64,000 nt of DNA from a bacterium 1XD42-54 (GTDB lineage Bacteria; Bacillota; Clostridia; Lachnospirales; Lachnospiraceae). Shown here piece after piece: positions 8,927 through 20,845 of this stretch (position 1 is the stretch's first letter; every line of letters starts with the position of its first letter). The notes under the pieces are model-generated. The model was not told the DNA's origin and searched no databases. It was given only the letters and a program-made list of their open reading frames with translations. The DNA lies in contig RAZH01000014.1 in NCBI GenBank assembly GCA_003612585.1, forward strand, positions 1 to 64,000, written 5' to 3'. A program made the translations under genes and the position numbers.

Positions 8927-9784
8927 TCACGATATGGCATTCGCTCCCGCAATGATTTCGGTGAGCTCCTGCGTGATGGAGCCCTGACGCGCGCGGTTAT
9001 ACTGGAGCGTCAGTTTTTCTATCATCTCTTCCGCGTTGCTCGTCGCGGAATCCATTGCCTGCATTCTGGCGCCGTTTTCACTGGCAACTGCTTCTACCAG
9101 AGCGCCATATAAAATGCTGGTCATATATTTTGGTATGATAATCTCCAGCGCTTCTTCTTCCTCCGGCTCGTAATTCATCAGCGCATTAGACTTTGCAGCT
9201 TCAATATCCGCCTCGTCCACCTCCACAGGCAGAAGCTTCAAAAGCTTCGGCTCATGGACTACCGTATTTTTAAAATACGTATATGCCAGATAGATTTCTC
9301 CAACCTCACCGGATACATACAATTTCAGTACCTCGTCGCAGATTTCCTTTGCATCCGGGAACATCGGGTTCTCAATCACCTCGTTGTATTCCTTTGCAAT
9401 GTTATAATCTCTGCGGGCAAAATACTCTTTTCCCTTGCTTCCGACGGTAAAGAGAACAACGTCCTCCTGCTTCAGGTCGGAACCTGTCACCATCTTGATC
9501 ACATTGGAATTGTATCCACCGGCAAGTCCGCGGTTGGAAGTAATCAGAATCACTGCCTTTTTTGTAGAAGGCTGTGGCTTCAAATACGGATGCTCAATCA
9601 TCCCGGATTTGGCCAGCATGGAGGTTACCGTCTCGTACATCTTATCGAAGTACGGCTTGGAACGCTCGGCGCGCATCTTTGTTTTCTGCAGCTTTACCGT
9701 TGACACCAGCTTCATAGCTTTCGTAATCTGCTGGGTACTGGCAATACTGTTGCGGCGCCGCTTGATGTCTCTCATTGAGGCCAT
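8927..9784 (-). CDS. atpG: F1 ATP synthase gamma subunit
   Basis: A 285-aa central shaft subunit. The N-terminal coiled-coil helix begins MASMRDIKRRRNSIASTQQITKAMKLV, and the C-terminal helix carries ARMQAMDSATSNAEEMI and YNRARQGSITQELTEI. Both are hallmark rotor segments. Its length is normal. It lies 15 bases after atpA. Confidence 0.95.
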   Translation of the reverse strand: MASMRDIKRRRNSIASTQQITKAMKLVSTVKLQKTKMRAERSKPYFDKMYETVTSMLAKSGMIEHPYLKPQPSTKKAVILITSNRGLAGGYNSNVIKMVTGSDLKQEDVVLFTVGSKGKEYFARRDYNIAKEYNEVIENPMFPDAKEICDEVLKLYVSGEVGEIYLAYTYFKNTVVHEPKLLKLLPVEVDEADIEAAKSNALMNYEPEEEEALEIIIPKYMTSILYGALVEAVASENGARMQAMDSATSNAEEMIEKLTLQYNRARQGSITQELTEIIAGANAIS

Positions 9785-9799
9785 ACTGTCACCCTTTCC

Positions 9800-11864
<2,065 letters not shown>

Positions 11865-11877
<13 letters not shown>

Positions 11878-12380
11878 GTCTTTTCACCTATTTCTTTCAA
11901 TGTATCATCAATTAACGAATCCTGGATAGTAAGATCAATATTTTCGCTGACTACCTTTCCAGCAATCATGGAAGCTACCGTAATGATCTCCTTCTTTATG
12001 TTGTCTTCAGCCTTCTTGACTGCCAGCTCCGTCTGCTTGTTGGCTCTTTCAATAATTCCTGCCGCCTCAGCCTTCGCATTCTCGATAATTTTTGCCTCAG
12101 TATCAAGTGCTTTCTTGCGCGCCGCACTTAAAATCTCATCCTCTTCGCGGTGAATATTGCGGAGCTTCTCCTCATATTCTGCACGAAGACGATCTGCATC
12201 TTCCTTTGCCTTCTCGGCTGAATCAATATTTCCTTTGATTCTATCCTCACGCTTTTTCAGAAATTCCCGCGCAGGATTAAACAGAAGATACGACAAAAAC
12301 AGAAACATTACGAATACTGAAATTGCGAGAAGTACTGCGTCATGCAACAGCTGTGGGTCAAGATTAAACAGTCGTTCCAA
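11865..12380 (-). CDS. atpF: F0 ATP synthase subunit b
   Basis: One N-terminal transmembrane helix (VLLAISVFVMFLFLSYLLF) is followed by a long charged coiled coil (KKREDRIKGNIDSAEKAKEDADRL...), the peripheral stator stalk. An upstream GTG at 12398 lies within the ribosome-binding site itself (GTGAAAGGAGG). The spacing points to TTG 12380, which gives 171 aa beginning MERLFNLDPQ. Confidence 0.92.
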
Positions 12381-12481
12381 GATTTCGCCTCCTTTCACTT
12401 GTTATTTTTATACCGCCGCTTGCAAATCTGCTGATTTTACATCCGGCGTTTTCCGCTATGTGCACCTAGAGTCTGTGCTAA

Positions 12482-12766
<285 letters not shown>

Positions 12767-12783
12767 TTATTTCATTTTTAATT

Positions 12784-13506
12784 TTACTCTGTACCTGGTA
12801 ATTTATCTGACACAAATACCATTGTCAGCATACAGAATACATACGTCTGTATGGCTCCTGAAAATACATCAAAATAGATGTGCAGAAATCCGGTCCATCC
12901 GATTGCGATTCTGGACAGCAATGAGTAGATCAGCGACATCATAACCGTACCGGACAGAACGTTTCCGAAAAGACGCAGCGACAGCGAAAACGGCACCGCT
13001 ATCTCTCCAATCAGATTGATTGGAAACAGAAACGGCAGGGGCTGAAAAAGCCCGGTAAACGCACCGACTTTGTTGTACTTGATATTGTTGTACTGTATGA
13101 TCCCGAATGTGATCAATCCAAGCGGTAGCGTTACGCCGTAGTCCGCCGTAGGCGGCCTCAGTCCAAACAAACCTGAAATATTGCTGATAAAAATAAAAAT
13201 AAAGATCGAACCGATATAATTTCGGAACTTCTTTGCATGGACGCCCATGCTGCTTTCAACCATATTGTCGAGCATCTCGACAATCAGCTCCACAACATTC
13301 TGGAAGCCGGTCGGATACTCACCTGCATGGCTGATCGCAATTCTCGCTGCAATCGCAAAAGCAAGGATAAGCAGCATGACGATCAGTATGGCTACATGTG
13401 TCGTTGTAATCCAGAAGGTCTGGCCAAACATCTCATAGCTGAAAACGCCATGTATCATAAAATCCACATCTGACCCCGAAGATGCCAGCAAATTTGCAGT
13501 CTCCAC
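12784..13506 (-). CDS. atpB: F0 ATP synthase subunit a
   Basis: A 240-aa polytopic membrane protein that forms the ion half-channels of the stator. The essential Arg lies in SLSLRLFGNVLSG, followed by the last helices (TYVFCMLTMVFVSD). It is normally placed between the I-like genes and atpE. The intergenic spacer to the upstream gene (13507-13593) contains its ribosome-binding site. Confidence 0.94.
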   Translation of the reverse strand: METANLLASSGSDVDFMIHGVFSYEMFGQTFWITTTHVAILIVMLLILAFAIAARIAISHAGEYPTGFQNVVELIVEMLDNMVESSMGVHAKKFRNYIGSIFIFIFISNISGLFGLRPPTADYGVTLPLGLITFGIIQYNNIKYNKVGAFTGLFQPLPFLFPINLIGEIAVPFSLSLRLFGNVLSGTVMMSLIYSLLSRIAIGWTGFLHIYFDVFSGAIQTYVFCMLTMVFVSDKLPGTE

Positions 13507-13593
13507 GTTTCATCCTCCTTTCCTTCAAAATAAATGGTTTTATCAAAATCGATCGGGATTCGACTGATTTTGACTGGAAAAATACAGCGTATT

Positions 13594-14004
13594 TTACCGA
13601 TGGAATTTCTTCCATAATTTATGCATGAGTGGCTGCAGGAATGCTCCAAATTTCAGACAGAGCACTCCCAGAAATGCTGCCATTACATACCCTATTTTCA
13701 GAAAATAAACGAGCGCCGCCATCGCAAAAATAGCCACGGTGCGCAACAGATATGCCTTTCTCATATAACTCTCCGCATCACCTGAAGCCATATCAAGCGC
13801 ACGGTCAATTGAACGGTACATATGCACTGAAAGCCCCAGCGCTGTGAAAATTCCGATCCAAAGCCCCAGCGCAAAGGAAAGCGGAGACCCGGCCCATTCC
13901 GGACATACCGCCACTACCACAAATTCCACAGCCTGAATCAAAACTCCGGCCACCAAAATACCAGCCATCAGCTCAGCCAACGTTTCATTTATTCTTTTTT
14001 TCAT
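13594..14004 (-). CDS. ATP synthase subunit I-like membrane protein
   Basis: A 136-aa protein with four predicted membrane segments, in the position of AtpI at the head of the atp operon. AtpI proteins assist assembly of the c-ring and may move magnesium. Sequence conservation in this family is weak, so the call rests on size, topology and position. It overlaps the preceding gene by 20 bases. Confidence 0.7.
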   Translation of the reverse strand: MKKRINETLAELMAGILVAGVLIQAVEFVVVAVCPEWAGSPLSFALGLWIGIFTALGLSVHMYRSIDRALDMASGDAESYMRKAYLLRTVAIFAMAALVYFLKIGYVMAAFLGVLCLKFGAFLQPLMHKLWKKFHR

Positions 14005-14236
14005 GATCCATGCTCCCCTTATGATCCGGCTTTATGACTCCCTTTACCAGAATCCAGGTATTTCTTGCCCCTGCCATAATTCCCAGTATCAAAAGCACTG
14101 CCGTAACAGACCATCCAAATCGCTCATCAAGCCACATTCCAAGAACTGCACAGAGAACCACCGGGGCTAGCATACTGATCCCCAGCTGTGTGACCATAGA
14201 AAGAGCGCGTGCAATTTCATTTGCATTCTTTTTCAT
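13985..14236 (-). CDS. AtpZ/AtpI-type F0F1 ATPase accessory protein
   Basis: An 83-aa protein with two hydrophobic helices. The segment LGISMLAPVVLCAVLGMWLDERFGW resembles the AtpZ (ATPase gene 1) family, often the first gene of atp operons in Clostridia. AtpZ works with AtpI as a small membrane component. It overlaps the subunit I-like gene. Confidence 0.65.
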   Translation of the reverse strand: MKKNANEIARALSMVTQLGISMLAPVVLCAVLGMWLDERFGWSVTAVLLILGIMAGARNTWILVKGVIKPDHKGSMDHEKKNK

Positions 14237-14366
14237 TTATTAATTCTCCCAGAAGCGCATTTTTCGCACTATACACAGTTTAATGTATTTTTCCTATTCT
14301 GTCCACAATTTCTTTCATCAAGATGAATGATTTTTGGACCGATTCTGTAAAGCTCTGTAAGAACAA

Positions 14367-14395
14367 AATTGTGCTTTGCACACATCACGAGTCAA
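14367..14395 (-). promoter_or_regulatory. Possible promoter of the atp operon
   Basis: On the minus strand TTGACT (14395-14390) is followed after 17 bp by ACAATT (14372-14367), about 130 bases before the first atp gene. The -35 is good and the -10 is weak. No other candidate is better within 14237-14485, which otherwise shows nothing recognisable. Confidence 0.3.
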
Positions 14396-14485
14396 TAAAT
14401 TTCAGAGCACAGCGTTTGTTCCGCGCGCGAAGCTGCGCATCCTGCCGGAGGCTTTTATCGTATGGGAGACGTAGTTTCCTATTCG

Positions 14486-14517
14486 ATAAAAAAGACGTAT
14501 ATCAACTGATATACGTC
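14486..14517 (-). terminator. Terminator downstream of the YtvI-like gene
   Basis: GACGTATATCA and TGATATACGTC form perfect 11-base arms separated by two bases (14494-14517). On the minus strand the stem is followed by a T-rich run (plus-strand A run from 14488). It lies about 100 bases after the stop of the gene at 14618. Confidence 0.65.
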
Positions 14518-14617
14518 CTTTATAATCCGAGCTGTTTTCTGCCTGAATAAATACTGAATTTTTTTCCTTTTTACATAGATTAAATTTTCTAAATTTAAGC
14601 GACTCTTTTTCATCATC

Positions 14618-15655
14618 CTATTCAATCTCTGTTTTTTTATAAATCTCTCTTAATATTTCCATAACAATCAACAGCATCACCGGCCCGAAAAAAACGCCTG
14701 GTGTGCCAAACAGATAGAGTCCTACATAAACAACTACCACCATAACAAACGGATAAACTCCCAGCTTGGCGCCGATCAGACGCGGTTCCAGAAATTCGCG
14801 TACCACATACGTCAGAAGAAAAAGTCCGATATACCCAGCTGCAAGGCGGAAATTCTGCCGGAACATCAGAAATACCGACATAGGAATTAATACAGTTCCT
14901 GTTCCGATAAAAGGAAGTGCATCAAGAAGTCCAATCACGATTCCAAGTAAAAGAAAATACGGATTTCCAAGCGCCCAAAGTCCGGCAGTACAAAGAATAC
15001 TGATTATTAAAATAATAATCATCTGCGCTTTCATGTACATTCCGCCCTGTTTCCATATTCTCTGTGATATATTGTGGAAATGCCCATAAAAGCTGTACCT
15101 TTTGAACTTCTGATTCATATCATCATAATCCTTCATCAAAAGAATGACAGATACAAACAACATTAAAAGAAATAAACCAAGATCTGCCAGTTTTTTCAGA
15201 TAACGCACAGAATAATTAAAAACTCCCGGAATTATATATACTTTAATCTGTTCCGTAGCATGATTGATACTGGAATACACAAATTCTTTCACTGCATCCA
15301 CACGGATGCCGAAACTTTTTTCCGCCATTAAGCAACAATCATCGACAATCCCGCAAAAACATGAATAATAATAATCAAAATTCATTGCTATTCTTCTTAT
15401 CTGTACCATCAGCTGACAATAGAGCAGATAAAAAAGGAAAGTGAACACTGCCAGCAGAATCACCAGTAGCACTGACACGATAATCTCCTTCTTCCACCTC
15501 AATTTTGTCTGTATTTTCTCTACAACGGGATTTAAAACATGAACCAGAACATATGCAATTAAAAAAGGAATTACATATGGCAGTAAGTATTTAATTACAA
15601 TATACACCGCCAATGTAACTCCAACTCCTGTGAGTATCTTCTTCGTTTCTACCAT
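14618..15655 (-). CDS. AI-2E/YtvI-family membrane protein
   Basis: A membrane protein of 345 aa with about eight transmembrane segments. It belongs to the UPF0118/AI-2E exporter family, which includes the sporulation protein YtvI. The C-terminal half holds the conserved region with GIVIGLLDALPFIGTGTVLIPM and the DALPFIG-type motif. The frame is open further upstream, but that extension is basic and unlike the family. ATG 15655, with an AGAAGGTG ribosome-binding site, starts the hydrophobic region properly. The substrate is unknown. The 184 bases between this start and the next gene show nothing notable. Confidence 0.75.
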   Translation of the reverse strand: MVETKKILTGVGVTLAVYIVIKYLLPYVIPFLIAYVLVHVLNPVVEKIQTKLRWKKEIIVSVLLVILLAVFTFLFYLLYCQLMVQIRRIAMNFDYYYSCFCGIVDDCCLMAEKSFGIRVDAVKEFVYSSINHATEQIKVYIIPGVFNYSVRYLKKLADLGLFLLMLFVSVILLMKDYDDMNQKFKRYSFYGHFHNISQRIWKQGGMYMKAQMIIILIISILCTAGLWALGNPYFLLLGIVIGLLDALPFIGTGTVLIPMSVFLMFRQNFRLAAGYIGLFLLTYVVREFLEPRLIGAKLGVYPFVMVVVVYVGLYLFGTPGVFFGPVMLLIVMEILREIYKKTEIE

Positions 15656-15839
15656 ACCTTCGCACCTTCTTTGTCCTCTTCCGTGCGCCGTACTGCATAA
15701 TCTTTTGATTTCTGTTGTTTCTCTTCTTTCTAAATTTTTGCACGGCTGCTTTTTTGATACTTTTAGTATGGTATTTTTAAAACTTCTTATTCTGGCAGAA
15801 AATATTACCAGAACGTATTTCTTTCTCACATTTCTTGCA

Positions 15840-16640
15840 TTACAGATTTTCAAAAATCGCAAAGATCTTATTTTCCGGACAAATCGCAAAGTCCATGGTT
15901 TTCTTGGTCCGTGGATGAAAAAACGTAAGAGACACTGCACAAAGCGCCAGCTTTAACTGTTCTTCGTTTGTTAAAAATCTCTCCCATTTCTCATTATATT
16001 TCCGATCGCCGTAAAGTGGAAAACCTGCATGGGCCATCTGCACACGAATCTGATGATGACGTCCCGTCTTCAATTCAATCTCAGTGAGCAGTAATTCGCC
16101 ATGATCCTCCGGCATTCTTTTTTTTGCCAGAACACGAAAAGAAAGTTCAGCTTTCTTTGCATCCCGTCTATCCTTTCCAGTAACTGTGGATACATTTTTT
16201 CTACCGTCTTTTACCAAATAATCAACGAGCTGATACCAGCTGCGATCTGAAGTCTCAGATAACTTTTCTAATTGATTTTCCGGCAGTCTTTGCTGTTTTA
16301 AAATAATTTCTGACTTGTTTTTATCTTCTGTTATTTCATGGCAGCACACAGCATGATATATCTTTTTCATGCGTCCGTCTGTTACCTGCTTTCCAAGCTC
16401 CGCTGCTGCCTGTTTCGTCTTTGCTAAAACAATGATTCCCTCTACAGGCTGATCGAGCCGATGAACTACATGAATCATATCTTTTCCGAGATAATTATTC
16501 AGCTTACTCACCAAGTCCAATTGTCCGATTACTGCACTTTGCACTGCAAGTCCTGCAGGTTTATGGTAAACGATAATTTCTTCATCTTCGTATAAAAGCA
16601 TAATCTGGTTTTCTCCCGCCATTTCCGATCTTTTTTTCAT
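15840..16640 (-). CDS. RluA-family pseudouridine synthase
   Basis: A 266-aa protein. The catalytic Asp lies in VVHRLDQPVEGIIVLAKT, a variant of the usual HRLD-x-x-TSG motif with PVEG. The later KTGRHHQIRVQMAHAGFPLYGD motif is standard. There is no S4 domain, unlike RluD. It converts uridine to pseudouridine in rRNA or tRNA; the target cannot be told. The altered motif suggests a divergent subgroup common in Clostridia rather than loss of activity, because the Asp is retained. Confidence 0.85.
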   Translation of the reverse strand: MKKRSEMAGENQIMLLYEDEEIIVYHKPAGLAVQSAVIGQLDLVSKLNNYLGKDMIHVVHRLDQPVEGIIVLAKTKQAAAELGKQVTDGRMKKIYHAVCCHEITEDKNKSEIILKQQRLPENQLEKLSETSDRSWYQLVDYLVKDGRKNVSTVTGKDRRDAKKAELSFRVLAKKRMPEDHGELLLTEIELKTGRHHQIRVQMAHAGFPLYGDRKYNEKWERFLTNEEQLKLALCAVSLTFFHPRTKKTMDFAICPENKIFAIFENL

Positions 16641-16673
16641 TTTAACACGTTTTTTTTCTGCTGAACAGACCGT

Positions 16674-17480
16674 TTAGATACGCGGATAAACCTCTTTTTG
16701 CTGTGCTTCGCTAAGCTTTAGAAAATCTGAACAGGACATGCCAACGTAACGGCGAAATACCACTGCAAATTGTTTATACTGAGTAAAACCCACCTGATCT
16801 GATATTTCATTAATACGATACCCTCCGGCACGAATCCGTTTTAAAGCCTGATTAATTCGGTATTGATTCAGACAATCCAGAAATGTAATACCTGTTCCCT
16901 CTTTAAATTTTCGTGCCAGATAACTCTCACTGACGCCGAGCTCTGCTGCGACTGTGCGCAGTCCTAGCTGTGTATTATAACGATCATGGATAATCTGCAA
17001 CGCTTTTTCCACATAAATATTACCGTTTTTAACCGGAAGTACATCTATAATCGTTTTTTCTTCTTTTTCCAGCCCTTTGTAAATTTCGTACTGCATGGAA
17101 TTGTGCATCTGTAAAAGGCTGCTTTTTGCTTTTTCTACTGCCTCTTCCAGTTTTCTTTCATCAATTGGCTTGAGCAGATAATCCACAACATTTAATTGTA
17201 TCGCTTCATGCGCATACTTAAATTCCAGATATCCTGTCAGAATAATCATAGAAAACCGATACAGCTCGTTCGCCTCCCGGAACATAGTAAGTCCGTCCAT
17301 TTGCGGCATGCAAATATCAGCAATCACAATATCCGGTCTCTTTTCTCTGATTAACGCCAGTCCCACCCGGCCATTGTCTGCCTCTCCTGCTACCACACAA
17401 TCCATGGAAGCCCAATCAATCGTATGCACGAGACCCATTCGTATTACAGGTTCATCTTCAATAATAACCACTTTATACAT
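16674..17480 (-). CDS. AraC-type response regulator (YesN-like)
   Basis: A receiver domain (residues 1-120: acidic pair IEDE, phosphoacceptor Asp55 in IADICMPQMDG, Lys in LLKPID) is followed by a linker and a C-terminal AraC double helix-turn-helix (ELGVSESYLARKFKEGTGITFLDCLNQYRI). It is paired with the YesM-like kinase next to it, whose stop it overlaps by 8 bases. ATG 17480 has GGAGG six bases upstream; the frame stays open further upstream inside the kinase gene. It probably activates the transporter operon upstream in response to the imported substrate. Confidence 0.88.
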   Translation of the reverse strand: MYKVVIIEDEPVIRMGLVHTIDWASMDCVVAGEADNGRVGLALIREKRPDIVIADICMPQMDGLTMFREANELYRFSMIILTGYLEFKYAHEAIQLNVVDYLLKPIDERKLEEAVEKAKSSLLQMHNSMQYEIYKGLEKEEKTIIDVLPVKNGNIYVEKALQIIHDRYNTQLGLRTVAAELGVSESYLARKFKEGTGITFLDCLNQYRINQALKRIRAGGYRINEISDQVGFTQYKQFAVVFRRYVGMSCSDFLKLSEAQQKEVYPRI

Positions 17481-19176
17481 TTCCATCCTCCTCTGTCTTA
17501 ACAGGCAGAATAACTGTAAATGTATTTCCGTCCACACTCGTACTGCGTCCACAGGTTACACCATATGCCTCTCCATATGCTAGCCTTATTCGTTTGTGTA
17601 CATTGTACAGTCCGATATGAGATGTAATATTATAAGGTTGTTCCAGAAGCTTTCGGATTGCAGTAATACGTTCATCTGCGAGTGGATCGCCAAGATCACA
17701 TACCTCAAGCCAAAGCTTTCCATCTATTATTTGACACTCTACGTTAACTGTACAGCTTCCATCAGACGACTTACCGTATAACACAGCATTCTCTACCAGA
17801 GGCTGCAAAATAAGTTTCGGAACAATACATTCCCCGGCTTCCGGTTCGACAGAAAGTTTATATTCCAGCCGATCCTGCAAGCGGGTTTTCTGAATCTGCA
17901 GATAACACTCCGCATATGATATTTCCTCCTGCAACCGGACACTTGTCATGGTATTATCAATACTGTACCTTAAAATGCCAGACAGAGCCACAATCGCCTC
18001 CCTGGCCTTGTCCGGATCCGTTTTTATAAATACCCGTATTGTCTCCAGCGTATTAAACAGAAAATGCGGGTTAAACTGTGCTTCCAGCTGTCGGATTTCT
18101 GAAACCGCCTGCCTTTTAGCCCGTTCCGCATTGTCATCTATCAGATGATGAATGTCCCGGCACATTCGATTGTATGCATCTGCTATTTTTTCCAGCTCAT
18201 CCCCGGTATTAATGCAAAGCGGTTCATCCAATGTCTCATACTCGGTATGTTCCATCGTCCGTGCAATCCGATCTACCGTTTCCCCAATCCGGTCTGCCAC
18301 CCGATGCGCCGCTGCCGACAGAAGTACCAGCATACCAACAAAAATTAATACAAGAATTGGAATCAGAATCCGGTAAATAGAAAGATATCCCGTTGTATCA
18401 GCATACGTATAAATCAGAACTTTTTCATGAAAAGCACTCTGACAAATAACAAAAAGCTGCTGTCCACTGTGCTCTGTTATTCCCTGTCGCAATCTCATCT
18501 TCTTTTCTATACGATGATACGAGTCCAGCAAAAGCATACTGTTGTTCCAGAAGCAATAATGATACTCATCTGTCATGACAAGATTGATTGTTCCGGAAAA
18601 TTTTTGATAAAAAGCCTGCCACTGTACTTCAAAAACCACATAACCAGACGGATTCTCAGCTTCTCCTACTCCCACCGCAAACAAAAGCGACTTTTTTTCC
18701 TTGCTATTGTCACCTGCAATGGCAACTTCTCCATGGTTGCTGCGGATGCGCCTCCATATCAGGCCTGTCTGAATTCCTTCTTCCGTCAAATAGGAGGGGC
18801 AGTATGTTGTACTTCCACCCAGGAACTCAAAATTTTCATCTGTTAAATAAAATGCTGCTTTTACCGGAGCATCATTTACAAAATCATAAAGTTCCTGATA
18901 CAGCGCAGCTGAAATATGGCGGTCTGATAACTCCTGACGAAAATCTTCTCTTCTGGAAAGCTGATTCAGCTTTTCTGTATAACATGTGTACAGGTTGTTT
19001 GTCAGCTCTACGGCTTCATTGCTGTATTTTTTTACCCGCACCATCGTAGAGCTGTATAACATTACCATGGTCAACACAATGCCCGAAACCGTCAGTATCA
19101 GCATCGGCAGAAGCGCATTATAAAATATGGCATTCTGAATGGATTGCCTGAAGCTGTGCTGTGATTTCGACCGCAT
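17473..19176 (-). CDS. YesM-like sensor histidine kinase
   Basis: A 567-aa kinase. A signal-anchor helix (about residues 18-40), a large extracellular sensor region of about 230 residues and a second membrane helix (about 270-292) are followed by HAMP, a His_kinase domain (AQFNPHFLFNTLETIRVF, with the phosphoacceptor in PHFLFN) and an HATPase (LVENAVLYG, then HIGLYNVHKRI). Such kinases usually sense sugars together with a binding protein. The start at ATG 19176 follows AAGGAGGG. It sits 19 bases after the permease gene, so transporter and sensor are likely co-transcribed. Confidence 0.9.
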   Translation of the reverse strand: MRSKSQHSFRQSIQNAIFYNALLPMLILTVSGIVLTMVMLYSSTMVRVKKYSNEAVELTNNLYTCYTEKLNQLSRREDFRQELSDRHISAALYQELYDFVNDAPVKAAFYLTDENFEFLGGSTTYCPSYLTEEGIQTGLIWRRIRSNHGEVAIAGDNSKEKKSLLFAVGVGEAENPSGYVVFEVQWQAFYQKFSGTINLVMTDEYHYCFWNNSMLLLDSYHRIEKKMRLRQGITEHSGQQLFVICQSAFHEKVLIYTYADTTGYLSIYRILIPILVLIFVGMLVLLSAAAHRVADRIGETVDRIARTMEHTEYETLDEPLCINTGDELEKIADAYNRMCRDIHHLIDDNAERAKRQAVSEIRQLEAQFNPHFLFNTLETIRVFIKTDPDKAREAIVALSGILRYSIDNTMTSVRLQEEISYAECYLQIQKTRLQDRLEYKLSVEPEAGECIVPKLILQPLVENAVLYGKSSDGSCTVNVECQIIDGKLWLEVCDLGDPLADERITAIRKLLEQPYNITSHIGLYNVHKRIRLAYGEAYGVTCGRSTSVDGNTFTVILPVKTEEDGNV

Positions 19177-19195
19177 TCATTTCCCTCCTTTTCAG

Positions 19196-20845
19196 CTAAA
19201 CTGACACCTCTGTACTGCCTGTCAGCTTAAAGAACAAAAGCAGCGATAAAATAGTAGAAACCGTAAGAATTACCGATAAAGCTGATGCCGAACCATAATT
19301 TGTCCGTAAAATCTGTGAATATACCGTAACGGACATAGTAGCAGTTTTCCCGGTATAAAGCAGCATAGATGCACTCAGCTCATTGATTACCGTTACCCAG
19401 CTCAGAATAGCTCCTGAGAAAACACCAGGAAGCATCAGCCTTGCCGTAATTTTAAAAAATGTGCGTATTGGAGGGCACCCAAGACTGATGGATGCATCCT
19501 CTATGCTTGGATTAATCTGGTACAGAATAGCCGAAGATGAACGGAGTGTATATGGCATTCTCCGAATTACAAAAGCAAGTATAATAATATACGGCGTTCC
19601 TATCAGAGTCAGCGGCCCATGATTAAATGCTACCAGCAACGTAATACCAAGCACTGCGCCCGGAAGAATATATGGAAACATTGTAATTGTATCTATAATT
19701 CTTGTAAAGATATTTCTTCTGCGCATCGACGTATATGCCACCATCATTGACAGACCAATGATAATAACAATGGCAATCACACCATAAATATAAGTATTTA
19801 CAATTGGCTTTGACAGAGAAGAAAAAACCTTCTTATAATTTTCCAGTGTAAAACTGCTCCGGTACATGGAACTGTCTGATTTATACAAAGATGTATAAAC
19901 TACAACCAGATGTGGCACACAGGACAGGAAAACCAGCAGGCCTATAAAGATATATGCTACTGCTTTTTTACCGGACGACAATTCTTTACTCTCGACCGGA
20001 CGCGCACCGTTTGTTGTATATGACTTTCGGCTGATGTAATGACGCTGTGCCAGAAACAGTGCAGCTGTAACAAGCGCCATCACAGAAGCCAATGCCGCCG
20101 CAAAATTTCCGTTTCCGGAAACCTCTCCAATATATTCTTTATAAATCAGCGTCGTCATCGTTTGGACACCTTCTCCGATCAGCTGTGGTGTGCCAAAATC
20201 TGCCATTGCATTCATCATAACCATAAGCGCGCCAGCCAGCATCGTTGGCATAACTAGAGGAATTACCATCCTCCAGATCTGACGGCCCGGACGACACCCA
20301 AGACTGCTGCTTGCTTCCAGCAAGGACCCGTCCACCTTTTTCAGGGCGCCACACATATACATATACATAAATGGATACAATTTCAGCGTCATAACAAATA
20401 TAATGCCGCCCATGCCATAGATTGTCGGCGACTGCAAACCAATTGCAGCAAACAACTTCGTAACAGCGCCGCTGCGTCCCAGCAGAAGAATCCAGGAATA
20501 TGCTCCGATAAAAGGCGGAGAAAGCATAGAAATGACAATCAAAATTTCAATCAGTTTTTTTCCGCGAATCCGGTAAAATGTCATAATATATGCCATCGGA
20601 ACACCAATCAGCATACACAGCACTGTTACTGCCAGCCCGATTTTCAGGCTGTTCAAAAGTGCACGCATATAATAACTGCGCGACATAAATTTCACAAAAT
20701 GGTCCAACGTAAACATCCCTGAACTGCTTTCCCGCAATGCACTGGAAAAGAGTGAAAACAGTGGATAAATCAAAAATATTCCAAATACTGCCACCATAAT
20801 AACTGTAATCAATGTCCAAAAATCCAGCTTACGTATTTTCTGCAT
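19196..20845 (-). CDS. ABC importer permease, FbpB/AfuB-like, two fused halves
   Basis: A 549-aa protein with two tandem permease domains, each about six transmembrane helices. Each half has an EAA loop: EASSSLGCRPGRQIWRMVIP in the first and EDASISLGCPPIRTFFKI in the second. This arrangement is typical of the ferric-uptake-type family (FbpB, SfuB) and of AfuB, which carries sugar phosphates. The start codon overlaps the ATPase stop by one base (TAATG). Together with the ATPase and binding protein it forms a complete importer. Confidence 0.9.
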   Translation of the reverse strand: MQKIRKLDFWTLITVIMVAVFGIFLIYPLFSLFSSALRESSSGMFTLDHFVKFMSRSYYMRALLNSLKIGLAVTVLCMLIGVPMAYIMTFYRIRGKKLIEILIVISMLSPPFIGAYSWILLLGRSGAVTKLFAAIGLQSPTIYGMGGIIFVMTLKLYPFMYMYMCGALKKVDGSLLEASSSLGCRPGRQIWRMVIPLVMPTMLAGALMVMMNAMADFGTPQLIGEGVQTMTTLIYKEYIGEVSGNGNFAAALASVMALVTAALFLAQRHYISRKSYTTNGARPVESKELSSGKKAVAYIFIGLLVFLSCVPHLVVVYTSLYKSDSSMYRSSFTLENYKKVFSSLSKPIVNTYIYGVIAIVIIIGLSMMVAYTSMRRRNIFTRIIDTITMFPYILPGAVLGITLLVAFNHGPLTLIGTPYIIILAFVIRRMPYTLRSSSAILYQINPSIEDASISLGCPPIRTFFKITARLMLPGVFSGAILSWVTVINELSASMLLYTGKTATMSVTVYSQILRTNYGSASALSVILTVSTILSLLLFFKLTGSTEVSV